64,000 bases of DNA from Scatophagus argus (lineage: Eukaryota; Chordata; Actinopteri; Scatophagidae). Position numbers and translations under genes: made by a program. Each line of letters begins with the position of its first letter. The stretch's first letter is position 1. The notes beneath the pieces are model-generated. The model was not told the DNA's origin and did not search any database. It worked only from the letters and a program-made list of their open reading frames with translations. The DNA lies in NCBI RefSeq assembly GCF_020382885.2, contig NC_058493.1, positions 27,596,999-27,660,998 on the forward strand. Direction: 5' to 3'. Shown here in pieces: positions 12,346 to 24,242 of this stretch.

Positions 12346-15300
12346 ATTTTGAATAAAATCAAACATCCACCAAACAGCCACGCTGACACGCAGCCTGAAA
12401 TGATGTGCAGCAGCAGTGATTTAGTGACTTAATGCTTTGTCATGTTAATGTCTACTGGAAACGGTTTTCTGAAGGAAGATTCACAAAATTAATTTCATGT
12501 GGCCCAAAGATCCTGTGAAAGCGACGGTCACATGGCTGACTCACTCAGTCATGAAAGCAGACACAAAAGCCACCAGTGGAGTCGAACTCCGCGTTTTAAA
12601 CTTTATATCACATTTGCTTGACACCACTGCAGTAATGATGCTCATTAATCACACTCTTATTTCACACTGATGACTTGTGAGACTCGAGATATAGCAATTA
12701 GTGATGAGTCACTTCTGGAATTAACACCCGGCCCGGCTGGAACGCCACCTGATGACCAATCAAAAACCAGCGCTGAGAAGACATACTGGTGCGTTTGTGT
12801 GAGAGATACAGAAAAGCTCTGACGTGATCCTCTTATGTCACCTCATTTTCCTTCTTTTGCTTCCTTTCCTCCTCCTCAAGTCTCCATTTGAGGTGTTTTC
12901 CGGAAAGGAGAAGCTCTTCGCTAACGAGACAGCTCAGCAGCAGTCGTATTGGTGTGTGTAATTAAGGCTGGGCTCTGCAGAGAGACGCCTCGCTGAATGA
13001 CGCTCACGCTTTCCTTTTCACTCTCTGCCCTTCCCTCAACATAAAGCTCCCAATTTACCCAAAACAAGACCTCAAACTTCTTTTAGGAAACAAACACAGC
13101 AGAGCAATTATGCCTCCAGTATGTACTGCTGCTACATGACAGAGGAAGAAATATTATATAATCACAATTTATTCATACGGGGAAGAAAATAATTACTCAA
13201 GCTGGATTGTGATCCTTAAAATACCTGAGCAAATTACTGCTGAGAGTCAAAGACCTCATGACATCACATACGTTACACGCATTTAACACGTTTTGGGCTG
13301 TGAAACGAACCCGCCGTCCTGCTTCAGGACGAGCGGGGAAAAGCACAGCGGCCGAGCTGAAAGCACGCAGGCTATTTTTAGCCCCTGAAAAAGTTGACAT
13401 TTTGGAGACACGAGTCCACGATAGAAGCTTGTTTACTTGATGCCAGAGACGCGTTTGGGACGCCACGAGGGACCAGGAGAAGAGGTCATACGAGCATTCA
13501 GCCTGGCACCAAGACTCACACCACGCATGCACACACACACACACACACACACACCTCGATTAGCTGTCTCCTCAACCAATCGCTATGGGAAACACTGCAA
13601 ACAGAGAACTCATTAGAACTGCTGTCAGTTAATTCACACAGTACAATAAATTAACCTGATGGGGGAAGGAAAAACGCGAGTGGAGAAAAATAACAAACCC
13701 AGAAGCTTCCACACGGGACACAAGCGGTCACTGCGTGGTTTGACATGTTATTTTCTTTCACAGTCAGTCTGCGTCACAAAGGCTCTTCTGCAGGCCCGTT
13801 TGTCTCCCGTCCGCACCTGACGGCTGATTATTTCACTGTGAGGCATCATGAACGACAGCACACACACTGTGAGAGCAGAAACCGCTGACAGAAGGCTGCA
13901 AGTCATTGGACATCCTGTTCTTTTAAACACAGAACATGTTCAGAAACGTCTGAAGCCAGACCCTTAAAAACACAACATGAAGGGAGACAGATGGGATCAC
14001 GTCAGTCTGCTCTGCTGGGCTAAGACAAAAGCATCGACGAGGGAAAAGGGACCAAAGCTCAGGTTCCCAGCAGAGGACGGACACACGTGCAGCTGAAGGC
14101 ATACGTGCAGAAAGATAACAAAAATAAAATTACAGCCTGAAGAAAACGATTGACAGCATGAGAAGAATATGGGAGGACGTGAAGCAGGTGTCCTCAGAGG
14201 AACGAGTGACTCACCTGTCATGAATTCCTTTGATGGATGGATGCTGCTGTTGTAGCTGTGAGCAGAGCAACAGGTGGGCTGGACCTGCACGCAGGAGGTA
14301 ACTCAATCTGCACGGAGACGCGGCGAAGAAAGCCGACAAGCACCTCCTCAGCTCCCAGGGACAGGAAATTGAAATCTGTGTGAGCTTCATGGGGTCAACC
14401 GCGTCGCTGGACGTTTCAGTGGGGCTTCACTCTTTTGGGCTTTTCTCGTGGCGAGTTAAACATCAGTGTGACAGAAATCTCAATGAAATCACTTTGGTTA
14501 CCTTTGGAAAAAGGTTTTCATTTTTAGTGTGCGAAACCGACACAGAAGTTTCATTTAAGTCCACTGGTACTCGCCCGTGTGCAAAACATTTTATTCATCC
14601 AAGCTAACCGTCATGTTTAAGCTTCCATTCGATGCTGTTGGTTTCTGTGAGGAAGTTTCGTGGAAACCTGACGTACCTTGATGTTTTCACGCTCCTCACC
14701 CTCAAACAGCGTCCTCCAACTGCTGCTCGCTTGCACTTGAGTTGAGAAAGTCTTTACCAGCGGCCATTTTCTCAGGAGTGCCAGATCGGTACTGAGCATG
14801 TGCGACGCTCAACAGAGATGAGAAGGAAGCGAGATGACTCACTCCTTACCCACTTTCATCATCCGCTTTTCCCCCACTTTGGTAAAATGCTGAATATGAA
14901 TATAACAATCAATCAAACCTCCAAGTCCACTTTTGACACCTCATAAGTGCATTTAATATCCGATCCTTTAAGACTTCTGCTCAATGGCTGCTGGGCAGCT
15001 TTCACTTTGCCAAAGTAATGTTTTAACACGGTATTTGTACTTTTATTAAACTTCTGGGTACTGACACTGTTGGCCTGTTGGTCTATGCTTTTTGCTCCGG
15101 TCAAGTGGAAACTCTAACACCGTCTGCAGGTGTGAGTGTGGGTGTCTTTTATTAAATCTTTATTGTTAGAAACCCGCACAGCTCCAGACGGCAGACACCA
15201 CAGGATAACAACATTCAGCTGTATGAACCAGAGGAAAAACATTTCCAACTGACTCAGCTAACTTTAAATATAATTAGTGATGCTAATCTGCTGTCATTCA

Positions 15301-16770
15301 TGCTTGGGAGTACACAGTCTGACGGCAGAGTGAGCCAATTGCCCCAATGTCCTCAACGCCAACCAAGCCGAGAAACAAATCAGAGCAGCGAAGTGTCTGC
15401 AGCTGAGGGCAGATGACTGTCAGGCGCGGGGCACAAAAAACCCCAACAAAAACCAAATGAGCTCATGTTTGTGAATGAAATCGTCTGCTTGTTGTGAATG
15501 AAACTGGCGTCTCAGTCATTAAAAGTGGGGAGAGTGAGAGGCATGAGTCATGCAGCCTCAAGCACAATCAAAGCTTCCTGCTCCTCCATCTCCGTCTGTG
15601 CTGATAGACCCGAAACAGGAGATCAATGCAGTGAAGCCGGAGAAGTCAAACAAAGGATTAAAACTACAACACGAGCAGCAGCAGCAGCAGCAGGAGTCCA
15701 TACTGAGTGGAAACATTCCTCCTTCGCATCCTTATGGTGGGCTGAGCCACAGTGAAGTCACACAACAGCATCAAAGTGCACTTTCATCATCGCATTTTAA
15801 TTTCACGGTCAAATCTGAGGTTTTTCTCAGCATTCAACTGTTTGCTTTGTGCTCTCATGTCCGACTGCTTCCATTCACTGCACATGCTGACCCTGAGATG
15901 AAGTTCAGAGCAGGTATCCCTTTAATTTACTGAATTATTAACTGTTAATTAAGATGCAACTGAAGTTTTATCGCACAGGCGCAAACATTTAGATTTTTAT
16001 CATTCAGCATCACACTGTAAAATAGAACATTTTGAGCCATTTCTATAAAAACAATGAGTAAACATGTGAGGCTGTTGACTGCTGTTTGTCATTAATGAGA
16101 TGTCCTGCTACATGAATGACTTCAGCAGGTTAGCAAATCACCGTTTCGCCCTCAGCAGCAGCTCCATCACGGCCGGTAATCAAAGCTCAGTTCATCCTCT
16201 GGGCCTTCAGTCTCTGCACGTCGGACAAAAGGTGAAGCCTGAAAGTCTTTCAAACTGTCAAAGTGAAAAACCTGAAACTCTGAGAGAGACACAGAAAGGA
16301 AAAGAAGAACGTTTAACGCCTGCGCTGTTTGCTTTCCTGATCTTTTACAGCAGAAAGAGCCGTCTGAGTCACCCAGTTTAAGTGCAGCAGAGGCTGCAAA
16401 TGTCATTCTGAGGTAATAATGGAAAAGCGATACAGTGAAAGTTAGTGCTGCTAAACGAATACTAAATAAAGCAACTTGCTAGGTGACAAAAGCACATCAT
16501 GCTGTTATTCAAAGTGATTCCTTCTGTAATCCAACAAAGATTTGCCATTAAGTGCTTGTTAAAACTGCAGATTATAATCTCATAGGACAACAGTTACAGA
16601 TTCACCCTCCAAACCGCAATCAGCAAGTCATCTTCATCAAACTCCACAGAAATGACCTCATCCGTTTAAAACCCTCCAGTCTCCGTCCAAGCAGCGAGTA
16701 ATCGATTACTTCATCAGTAACGCGGCCCTGCTGCTGCTGCTGTTGTTGACTTTTTGGGGGCATATTTTGC
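12346..16770. other. Gene-free stretch upstream of CART
   Basis: No recognised exon. It contains a CA repeat (13530-13554), a short CAG run (15675-15693), and an isolated 127-codon open frame at 15550-15933 with a glutamine run that I do not recognise. It also includes the distal upstream region of the CART gene, where enhancers would be expected but none can be proven. Confidence 0.45.
13530..13554. repeat. (CA)12 microsatellite
   Basis: A clean CA run preceded by CACCACGCATG. Confidence 0.93.
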
Positions 16771-16788
16771 CCAGCAACTTTTACGGTA

Positions 16789-16927
16789 TGACTCACCCAA
16801 GGCAGCTGTTACGCATGACAAAAAGAAAAAAAATCAAAGGATAAGGTGGAGCGAGCAGATGGCAGGAGTCAGATAAAAAGGTGTTGGCGCGCGGGAGCGA
16901 CTATTTGAGACGGGAAGGGGCCACACG
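16789..16927 (+). promoter_or_regulatory. Putative CART proximal promoter
   Basis: The bases before the CART start codon contain TGACTCA (16789-16795, an AP-1-type site) and an A/T-rich TATA-like GATAAAAAG (16872-16880) about 50 bp before the ATG. A GC-rich block (GGCGCGCGGGAGCGAC) then runs into the first exon. AP-1 and cAMP-responsive elements are known in mammalian CART promoters. The placement here is inference. Confidence 0.45.
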
Positions 16928-17855
16928 ATGCCGCGCACCGGGACCATGCGGAGCTCCAGGCTGCTCAGCGCGGCGCTCCTCTGCGCGCTGCTGCTGCTGC
17001 TCTCCAGCGCCGCTGGAGCCCAAGTGTTGGACACCGAGTCCGAGGAGGAGCTGAGCCCCAGAGCCCTGCGGGACTTCTACCCCAAAGGTCCGAACCTGAC
17101 CAGTGAGAAGCAGCTGGTAAGCTCTGCAAAAGCACGACGCAACTTTAGAGCTTTTAGCAACGACAACAAAATACATTTTTAAATGCTTTTATTAAACCTT
17201 GAAAATTATTTTTAGTGCATCTTTTGCACGTTACTTTTAAATTCGGTTATTTTGGGCTTGGATAAAGACTAACATGCGGCCGCTGATTTAATTTGTGACC
17301 ATCTTAAAATAAACCAAACTCAATTCAGAAATGTTTGCTTTTAAGATGAATAACATCTGGTAAAAACGTATGCACCTTTACCTTTTCAGGCAGAATGTGT
17401 AAGCTGTATAGAACTACGTTGTACACTACTGCAACCTGCTTTATTTTGCTTGCATGATCCTTTTGCACTGTTAGCCACTCATAAGTCATGTCTTCTATCT
17501 GGATGTGGCTAAAATAACCAAAGCGCCCTGGCTGTGTTTGTCACGCGTGTCTCGGCAGCTTGGGGCTCTCCAGGAAGTTCTTGAAAAGCTGCAGGCGAAG
17601 CGACTGCCTCTGTGGGAAAAGAAATTTGGCCAAGTCCCAACGGTACTGTAGCTCACATGTCGGCCCAGCTTAAACATGTTGTACTGACTGATGCATGTGG
17701 CGGGGAGAAATGAAACCAACCGTGTGCTGTTGTTGCTTCCCCCTCAGTGTGATGTCGGGGAGCAGTGCGCCGTGAGGAAAGGCGCTCGGATCGGCAAGAT
17801 GTGCGACTGTCCCCGGGGAGCTTTCTGCAACTTTTTCCTGCTGAAGTGCTTATGA
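16928..17855 (+). CDS. cartpt: CART (cocaine- and amphetamine-regulated transcript) prepropeptide
   Basis: Secreted hypothalamic/neuroendocrine peptide precursor that suppresses feeding. Three coding exons: 16928-17116, 17559-17642 and 17748-17855, all in phase 0 with GT..AG borders, encoding 126 residues (human 116). Residues 7-31 form a signal peptide with a leucine-rich core, cleaved near AGA/QVL. Exon 2 holds KR at 77-78 and KK at 84-85, the prohormone-convertase sites that release the two active CART forms. The core [12 protein letters not shown] is family-typical. Exon 3 carries all six cysteines of the three-disulfide knot (C92, C98, C110, C112, C118, C125) with [21 protein letters not shown] and the terminal FLLKCL. 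A second ATG at codon 7 (16946) could be the true start. Fish have several cart paralogues, and which one this is cannot be settled from sequence alone. The MAP1A-side location is discussed in the findings. Confidence 0.97.
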
Positions 17856-18141
17856 GCCTCTCCGGACGTGAATGCGGCGTTGAGATGTAATTCCTCTGTC
17901 ATATTTTCTATGATGCAGCCGAGGAGCAGGTGCGGGGAGTGCGCAGGAGTAGCTCTGTATTTTAACTGTACTTTATGTCTGTAAGGATGCTGGCGATGGG
18001 CGGGACGCGAGAACGACATGAAGAGCCGTAAAGTTCCTGTACATATTCAGAACCACTTCATGTGTGAAGCAGGGTCATTTGTTGTCATGTGATAGCAGGT
18101 AGAAATAACCTGTAGACTGCACAGTAAACTCACCTGAGGAC

Positions 18142-18178
18142 CACACACACACGCACACGCACACACGCACACACACAG
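18142..18178. repeat. (AC)n/(GC) microsatellite in CART 3' UTR
   Basis: An imperfect ACACGC run lying between the CART stop codon and its poly(A) signal, so probably transcribed. Confidence 0.85.
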
Positions 18179-18265
18179 CAATATCACAGTGATTGTTCGT
18201 CCGGTGTCTCTGAGCTGGAGCTGCTGTGTTTCAGATGAATGTTTGTGTGTGACTCATGGTCATGT

Positions 18266-18271
18266 AATAAA
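18266..18271 (+). terminator. CART poly(A) signal AATAAA
   Basis: The first canonical AATAAA on the plus strand after the CART stop codon, about 410 bases downstream. A TGTTTTGT-rich stretch follows within 25 bases, as expected for a downstream element. Confidence 0.7.
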
Positions 18272-18609
18272 CTGTGGATCGTCTTGTTTTGTAAAGCAGC
18301 GGAGTGGCCGCCTCTTCTTTCCGAACTGCTCCATAAGCAGGCCGCTCACTTACATAACGCACACGTTTTGCTGTTTTCTTTTAAACATGATCTTAGCCAA
18401 TATCTGAGCTATGACGTAGGTGTGACTCCGACCTGTGACATCACACACGTGCAAACTGCCTGCATCTGAATCATGGCGGCGCACTCACCTGAGCTGAAGC
18501 TTTCATTCAGTCCGAGCCGGATGTGAGGAGGCTGGTTTCACCTTCACCTGCTGAAGACGGAGAGTTTCAGTGTGCTCACCAAAGTTTAAGAGGTCTGTCG
18601 CACGTTAAA

Positions 18610-18960
18610 GATGAACACACATACGCATTCATAACGCTTCATAAACACACATAAGATCAGCAGTCATGAAACATTACAGGTGTGATAAGATCAGATCTGA
18701 TAATGATGGTTGACTGATGGGGCTTATAATGCATTATGACTGCCTATCCTCACCTGCACACACCTGAACACTCGGCTGTAGTGAGGACTCATAGTGTGCT
18801 ATAACAGGCCATGCAGCATCATGAGTTTAGTGACGCACATGTTGATGAGTTTCGCTGTTCTTGGTCAGTGAAATGTGATGGACTCTGCTGCTTCATAAGT
18901 GATCATTATGATGCCGCATGGCCGGTTATAACCTAACGTCCCACTGTGACGCTCTTCCTT
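18610..18960. repeat. Degraded interspersed repeat (ATAATGCATTATGA type)
   Basis: Words such as GCTTATAATGCATTATGACTG, CATAGTGTGCTATAACAGGCCAT and TTCATAAGTGATCATTATGA resemble a teleost repeat built from TAATGCATTA motifs. A similar fragment occurs near 57650-57770. Boundaries are approximate. Confidence 0.45.
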
Positions 18961-19259
18961 CTGTTTCCTCCAGCTCAAAGTGGGGGATTTTGTTTTAGAA
19001 ACACGGTGTTATAGAATAACAAATGTCCCAACAGCTGACGGGAACATGAACGGATCCAGTGGAACGTGTTCTGAAGGTTCCTGATTAATAAAACGGTATT
19101 TTCAAAACACGTGACAGCTGACCGTGAAGCAGCCTGTTAACACTTTCCAGTTTTTCACTTTAATACATCTGACAGCCATCAAATACTCACACAATACAGC
19201 AACGATTTCTGCTGATGTACGGCAACACCACGTGGACAAATCACACACCATCACGCCGT

Positions 19260-19296
19260 CAAGCGATCAATAAAATTCATCTTATCTTATCTTATC
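19260..19296 (+). mobile_element. 3' tail of a non-LTR retroposon
   Basis: AAGCGATCAATAAAATTCAT is followed by three CTTAT units. A GATCAATAAA plus short tandem tail is the usual 3' end of LINE or LINE-dependent SINE insertions in fish. Only the tail remains. Confidence 0.5.
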
Positions 19297-19770
19297 CCAC
19301 TGAGCAGCAGCGATAATCATGGAGTTATGTTTAGTTCTGATTACTTAATGACTGCTGTGGACTGCAGGCCGGGTTTGCTTGTTGTGGTTTTTATTTACGT
19401 TCTGTTTGTCTGAGGGGACACCTGGATTTGAATATGGGGTCTCGGAGGTTCCCTCCCATTAACATAATCCAGTTTTTCCTCACGCTTTGTGGCGCGCAGA
19501 CGAAACCCTTGACGAGTTGGTCGGATTTGACCCACAAACGCGTCTGGTCATGAAGCGTTTGCTGATTGAAATCCCTGCCTCTAAACGCGCTTTTATTGAC
19601 TCCTAACTGATGTTCCAGTTGACTTCCAAGTCTGCTTTTCTTATTTGCGGCCTGGCAGCAGCACATGTTCCACATTACTGCAGTTATCTCCCGTCCAGCC
19701 TTCCTCTCCGCTGCCTGCCAGCCGCCACCCATTATGCACAAGAGACGAGCACATAATGTTGACTTGGTCC

Positions 19771-19772
<2 letters not shown>

Positions 19773-19814
<42 letters not shown>
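19773..19814. repeat. (TG)21 microsatellite
   Basis: An uninterrupted TG run of 42 bases. Confidence 0.97.
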
Positions 19815-19817
<3 letters not shown>

Positions 19818-19970
19818 CACGGACCTGAAGGCAGACTGTAGTTTGTGATTGTTCTGTTATTTCCTGGGAAAGCATCATTAATTTTTCACTGACAGGTGGA
19901 GGAACTGCAGCGTCTCAGCCATGAAGGACAAACTCTGCTTCAGTCTGAGGGTTCTCTGTTCTCTGTTCTC

Positions 19971-20048
19971 TGTCTGCTCCTCCACCTCCGTCACAGGAGG
20001 AGCAGACAGTTGGATGCCCTCCCGCTCCTCCTGTGACGGGGGTGGAGG
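19971..20048. repeat. Inverted repeat with 25-bp arms and an alternative 13-bp hairpin
   Basis: Arm 19979-20003 pairs with 20024-20048 over 25 positions with one mismatch, around a 20-base loop. The middle segment 19996-20008 also pairs perfectly with 19971-19983 over 13 bases. The same GGAGGAGC core can therefore pair with either neighbour, giving two mutually exclusive stems. Confidence 0.85.
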
Positions 20049-21510
20049 TCTAAAGGCTGTCCGGCCGGGCTGAGATTCACCACATTAAATGTCAGCACTG
20101 CACGCTTGCGCAAACCACAGATTAGCTGAAACTTTTGGTCGTTTCATGCGTTTAAACGTCACGTTTATTCACGTTTCAGATTTCAAATCCACGTTGTGTC
20201 AGCGCTGCGTTTAGGGTCTGGTTCGGTTCAGACACAAAAAGCACCTCGGAAGAGATTATGTTTTGGCCTGAAACCATCTGGTGTCGTCCCGGCAAACAGA
20301 TGGAAAATGTCTCCGCGTTTGTCAGCGGCCTGTTAGCCCTGCCGCCTCTGTGAGCACCGGCTGACTGTCCAAAGCCTCGCCTCTTCTGGGTCGTCTGCAA
20401 ACTGACAAGAGGAAGGCCTTTGGCTGCCTAATTTGTTTATTTTTGCATGTTTCCAATTCAGCTAATTGATTAAATGCACAAACGCAGACGCGAAAGCCTC
20501 CGCCCCTGTAGCTGGGCTGGCAGTAAGAGTCTTCATGAGATCCTGAGCAGCAACACTTCGTCCAGACAGCGAGGATTTGCTATCGATTGGTCAGAGAATT
20601 ACCTCCACTGCAGACTGATTGGATGCTTACACGCGGGCCTTTATTTCCCCTCCGACATGCTGAGACCCAAACCCGCATCAGTCGGCCCTGGGGAGAAATG
20701 TTTGTGTGATAATTTGAGCGTGACGGATGGGGACTCGGCGCAGGTGACAGGTGATACAGTCTCACATGGTGTCTGCTCTCTGTAAACCCGCTCAATACCT
20801 CAACAGCAGACGGCGCTTTGAGGCGGCGAAGGTGATTTCTAACGCATGCGCACGGAGTTTTGCTTTGCTCGTGTTGTGTGTCAGTACATACCTGAGCAGA
20901 CACACACACCACGTGTAAAATGTGAAATAAGTAACTGATGGGTGAAAGCTGAGTCTGTGCCTCGTGCTGTTCCGGTGGCTGAGACGTGGACCCTCCAAAT
21001 CCCGCGGGATGTGTGTTAAATGTGCGTTAGTCTGTTCTGTCGTTGTTACCCTCAAATCAGCGGAGCACAGTGAAGACACGCTGTGCGTGAAAGGGTCGAG
21101 AGTCGGCTGGCTGCGTGGGTCCTCCCGCCCAGCGGAAACCCGTGGACGTTCCTCCAAGGCCCACCCAGCACCACGAGGGGCCCCCGCGTGGCAGAGAGCA
21201 GCACAACGCCTTCACAAGGCACTGCTGAGGTGCCGTGTGTAGGAACCACCGACCACTCGGTCCGCCTACGGACGCCCGCAGTTCCTTTGTGGACTGCGTT
21301 ACGGAGCTGGAGCCTAAGAAGAGTCATGCAGTGTACTTATAAGTACGCATGAAGTACCAAAATACCACAAAGTTCCTTCAGGTTTACCGACACGCAGCAG
21401 ATTAGTACACAGACTGAGTACTGCAAACATTCAGTGTACTTCTGTCCTCTGTAAACACCAAATTAACAGAGTACCAACACGGAGTACTTTTATGCCTCTT
21501 CGTGGTATCT

Positions 21511-21544
21511 GGTCCAGCTGAGGGTCCAGCTGAGGGTCCAGCTG
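21511..21544. repeat. 12-bp tandem repeat, about 2.8 copies
   Basis: The unit GGTCCAGCTGAG is repeated; each unit contains an E-box CAGCTG. Confidence 0.85.
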
Positions 21545-21879
21545 TGCCGGGCGTCCTGACGGAGGCTCACAGGAAGCCGCGGTGACCCTGCAGTGTGTCA
21601 CACTAAACCTGACTGTGTTGTTATTACTGTCTTAGAGGTTATACACAGGAAATGTCTCCCACGCTCACAGTCAGGCAGCCAGGCAGCCGGGAGCCCCGCA
21701 GATCAAAGTCACGTGGAAACTCCGCCGCCCCCTGGTGGTGACTCCTGAAACCAGCTGTAACAAAACCGCATTAACAACCTATGAAAATACACAAGAGCCA
21801 CAGCAGCAGAGGCAGGAAGTACCTGAGAACTTTCTCAGGTACGGCACTCGCACTTAACTTTAGCGTTTCCGTTTTGGAC

Positions 21880-22125
21880 CACGTCATGTTCATGTTTGTA
21901 CTTTCTACTGCATTTGACAGCCTTAGTTACTGTGCTGACCATTCATGCAAAATATGAACTCATACAACCCAGCAGTTTTTTAACATTAAATTAATGAGAG
22001 GATTTATGCATCAATATAATCCACTAATGTATGTTGTTTTGTAAAGGGCTGTTCTGCATAATGAGCACTAATACTCCCATTTTTACACTGTGGTATTAAT
22101 ACTTTTACTTAAGATCTGAATCCTT
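21880..22125 (+). repeat. ACTTAAGTA-type teleost interspersed repeat
   Basis: In order it contains TTTGTACTTTCTACTGCATT, GACAGCCTTAGTTACTGTGC, CAAAATATGAACT, TTATGCATCAATATAATCCA, TTCTGCATAATGAGCACTA, then CACTGTGGTATTAATACTTT and TACTTAAGATCTGAAT. This is the arrangement of an abundant non-coding repeat of spiny-rayed fishes. The reverse-oriented copy is at 54915-55290. Confidence 0.7.
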
Positions 22126-23574
22126 CTGAAATGTGGACTGTCGGCCTTTAGTTGGAGCAAACTTTGTCCCATTCCCAAAGTTCAGCTTCATACAGACGGT
22201 GACGCAGGCACGAAACACGTTCATATCAGTTCTCGAGTTCGCGTTGTCTAATGGAGTGAAAAACCAGTGCGGTCAGCTGTGTCGACGAGGCCGAGAGCAT
22301 CCCGCTCACACAAACAATCGCTTTCTGCTGCGAGGGGAGGTCAGGCATAAACGCCACTCAAATCTGCACTGCCAGCATCTGTTTAATGAGGAACAGGGTC
22401 GTCCAGGTCAGTCGTGTCCCAACTTGCCAATTAACGCTAACGAGGGGCAGAATGTGACACAACTCAACGCGGTGATTTCCACAATCACTCTGTCAGAACT
22501 TCCCCATGTGAAATGAGACCATTAAGCAGGTGACAGGTTGTGTTGTTAGCTGCTCTCAAACTGCTGAACGCAGTTTTCTGCAGGTAGAAACCAAATGAAC
22601 TTTACTTGGTTAAATTATGTTTATTTAAAAAAGTCAAGAGAAACAGAACCACACACAGCAACAGGAACCGGTGCGAGTACTCACACTTCGACCCAGCAGC
22701 CCTTTACCCTCAAACGCATCATAACAACACACACTGTGTTCAAAGGACGTTTACTCACACCGCCGTGTTTTCAACATGGTGTGGGTCTCAGTGGTTTTTC
22801 ACCAGTGAGATTAAATAATGAAATCAAATAAAAGCCGCAGCCTTTCTGCGCACAGTATAACAGGTACTGTAGGTGGCCGAGTACTCGAGAAAACTGGGAA
22901 CTCTGGTCAACTCTCTGAGTCACTACAGCCGAGCTCTTCCCAGTCCTGTGGAGAACTGAAGCGACTGGTCAGCGACATCTGGAGCAGTTCATGTGACGTT
23001 AGGAAACTTTACTTCAGTCAAATTTGACCTCAGTGAAGTCCAGTCATCAGAAATGAGAAAGCAAATCCAACCTGTTCCACAGCAGTAAAACATAAAATGC
23101 ATGTGTTAAACAGTATAAATGCTTAGAAAAACAAATGTTGATCTCTGATATCCAACAGTCACTTAATGTTATCACAATTAGTCTGGATTCATACAACACT
23201 TCATGTTCAGCCGTTGTCGTGTCGTCTACGGGTCTGAACACTAAAGTCGAGTCTGTCACGCTCAGACGAAGTTACAGTAACTCAGCTCTGACTGGCAGAC
23301 TTTTGTTTCCCTGTTAATGACCGTCGGGACAAACTGGAGGTGCGACGGCAGCCAGTTTCACCAGTGAAATCACCAGAATAAAACCCGACACGACAGCAGT
23401 GAACAAAAAGGGGACGCACACTCACACTAGCCCCAATATGATGTAATGGCCATGGCATGTTTTCATGTGTTTGATGTCAGGGTGAAACAGATTCTGTTTA
23501 CAGGCTGTCATTCACCAACCCCCGACGCCTGAACGCACCACCAATCCAAAAAAGGCAGAGCTGATTCGGTCTGA

Positions 23575-23840
23575 GTTACGGCTGCTCCTAACAGTTACTT
23601 TCATTATGGTTTAATTTGCCGATTTTTTCAGAATCAATCGATAAAAATGTTCATCACAATTTCCCAAAGCCCAAAAGAAAGCAAAGAAAAGCAGCAAATC
23701 CTGACATACAGGAAGCTGAAACCAGCAAATGTTTGACAATTTTGCTAGAAAAATGACTGAGCAGATTATTCGATGGTCAAAATAATTGGCAGTTAATTCC
23801 CTTTTGACCTAAACGGACTAACTGTTGCAGCTCTAGACTG
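23575..23840 (+). repeat. AATCGATTAAT-type teleost interspersed repeat
   Basis: Contains CACAATTTCCCAAAGCCCAA, AAAGAAAAGCAGCAAATCCT, GAAGCTGAAACCAGCAAATG, TTTTGCTAGAAAAATGACTG and a TAACTGTTGCAGCTCTAG terminus. This matches a very common teleost repeat. Related pieces lie at 9905-9990, 30832-30890, 38080-38320, 44340-44580 and 63110-63195. Confidence 0.72.
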
Positions 23841-24031
23841 GATGAGGCCTAATGTGAGACATTCTCCTACAACACTAAAGGGGGCCTTTTGTCCTGTTTG
23901 GCCTTGTGGAAGCTGAGCTTTTTGCCAGCTTATGGCTGTTTGGCACATGCTCCAACTCAACACACTTTGTTACTCTGACTGCTGTCTATAAAACTGAAAG
24001 TGGTTGAGAATGGAATCAAAACAGTATAAGA

Positions 24032-24037
24032 TTTATT
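24032..24037 (-). terminator. cdkn2aip poly(A) signal (AATAAA on minus strand)
   Basis: TTTATT on the plus strand is AATAAA on the minus strand, about 205 bases after the cdkn2aip stop codon and the nearest canonical signal. Confidence 0.6.
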
Positions 24038-24242
24038 CCTGCTGTTGGTGATGTGTCACCTGGATTACGATACCAAAGTATTGTAGGAAATGATTTGTGA
24101 TAGATAAAGTTACTCAATGATTCCAAAGTCTAGTTATGATGTGCAGCTGCGTCGCGGTCTGGTCCCTGACACGCTCCTCAACTGCTTCAGTAGCTCCGTG
24201 TCCCCAACAGACATCACAGCAGGTCAAACCGGACCGTCTGCT

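Larger units (their letters stand above)
18290..24030. other. CART-cdkn2aip intergenic region
   Basis: No gene was recognised in this 5.7 kb between the two poly(A) ends. It holds repeat fragments (18.6-18.96, 21.9-22.1 and 23.6-23.8 kb), a LINE tail, a long TG tract, a strong inverted repeat at 19.97-20.05 kb and a short 12-bp tandem repeat at 21.5 kb. The A/T-rich stretch 20420-20475 with ATTTGTTTATTTTTGCATG and CTAATTGATTAAATGCA looks like a cluster of homeodomain/forkhead/POU words. The frame at 20474-20785 matches nothing I know. Confidence 0.5.

Noticed and set aside
11895..12356. A functional transposase gene
   Set aside because: The N-terminal half is absent and the conserved segments fall in different frames with stops between.
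20474..21352. Cluster of overlapping frames on both strands between CART and cdkn2aip
   Set aside because: The region is GC-richer, so stops are rarer. No family resemblance, no start context and no splice structure.
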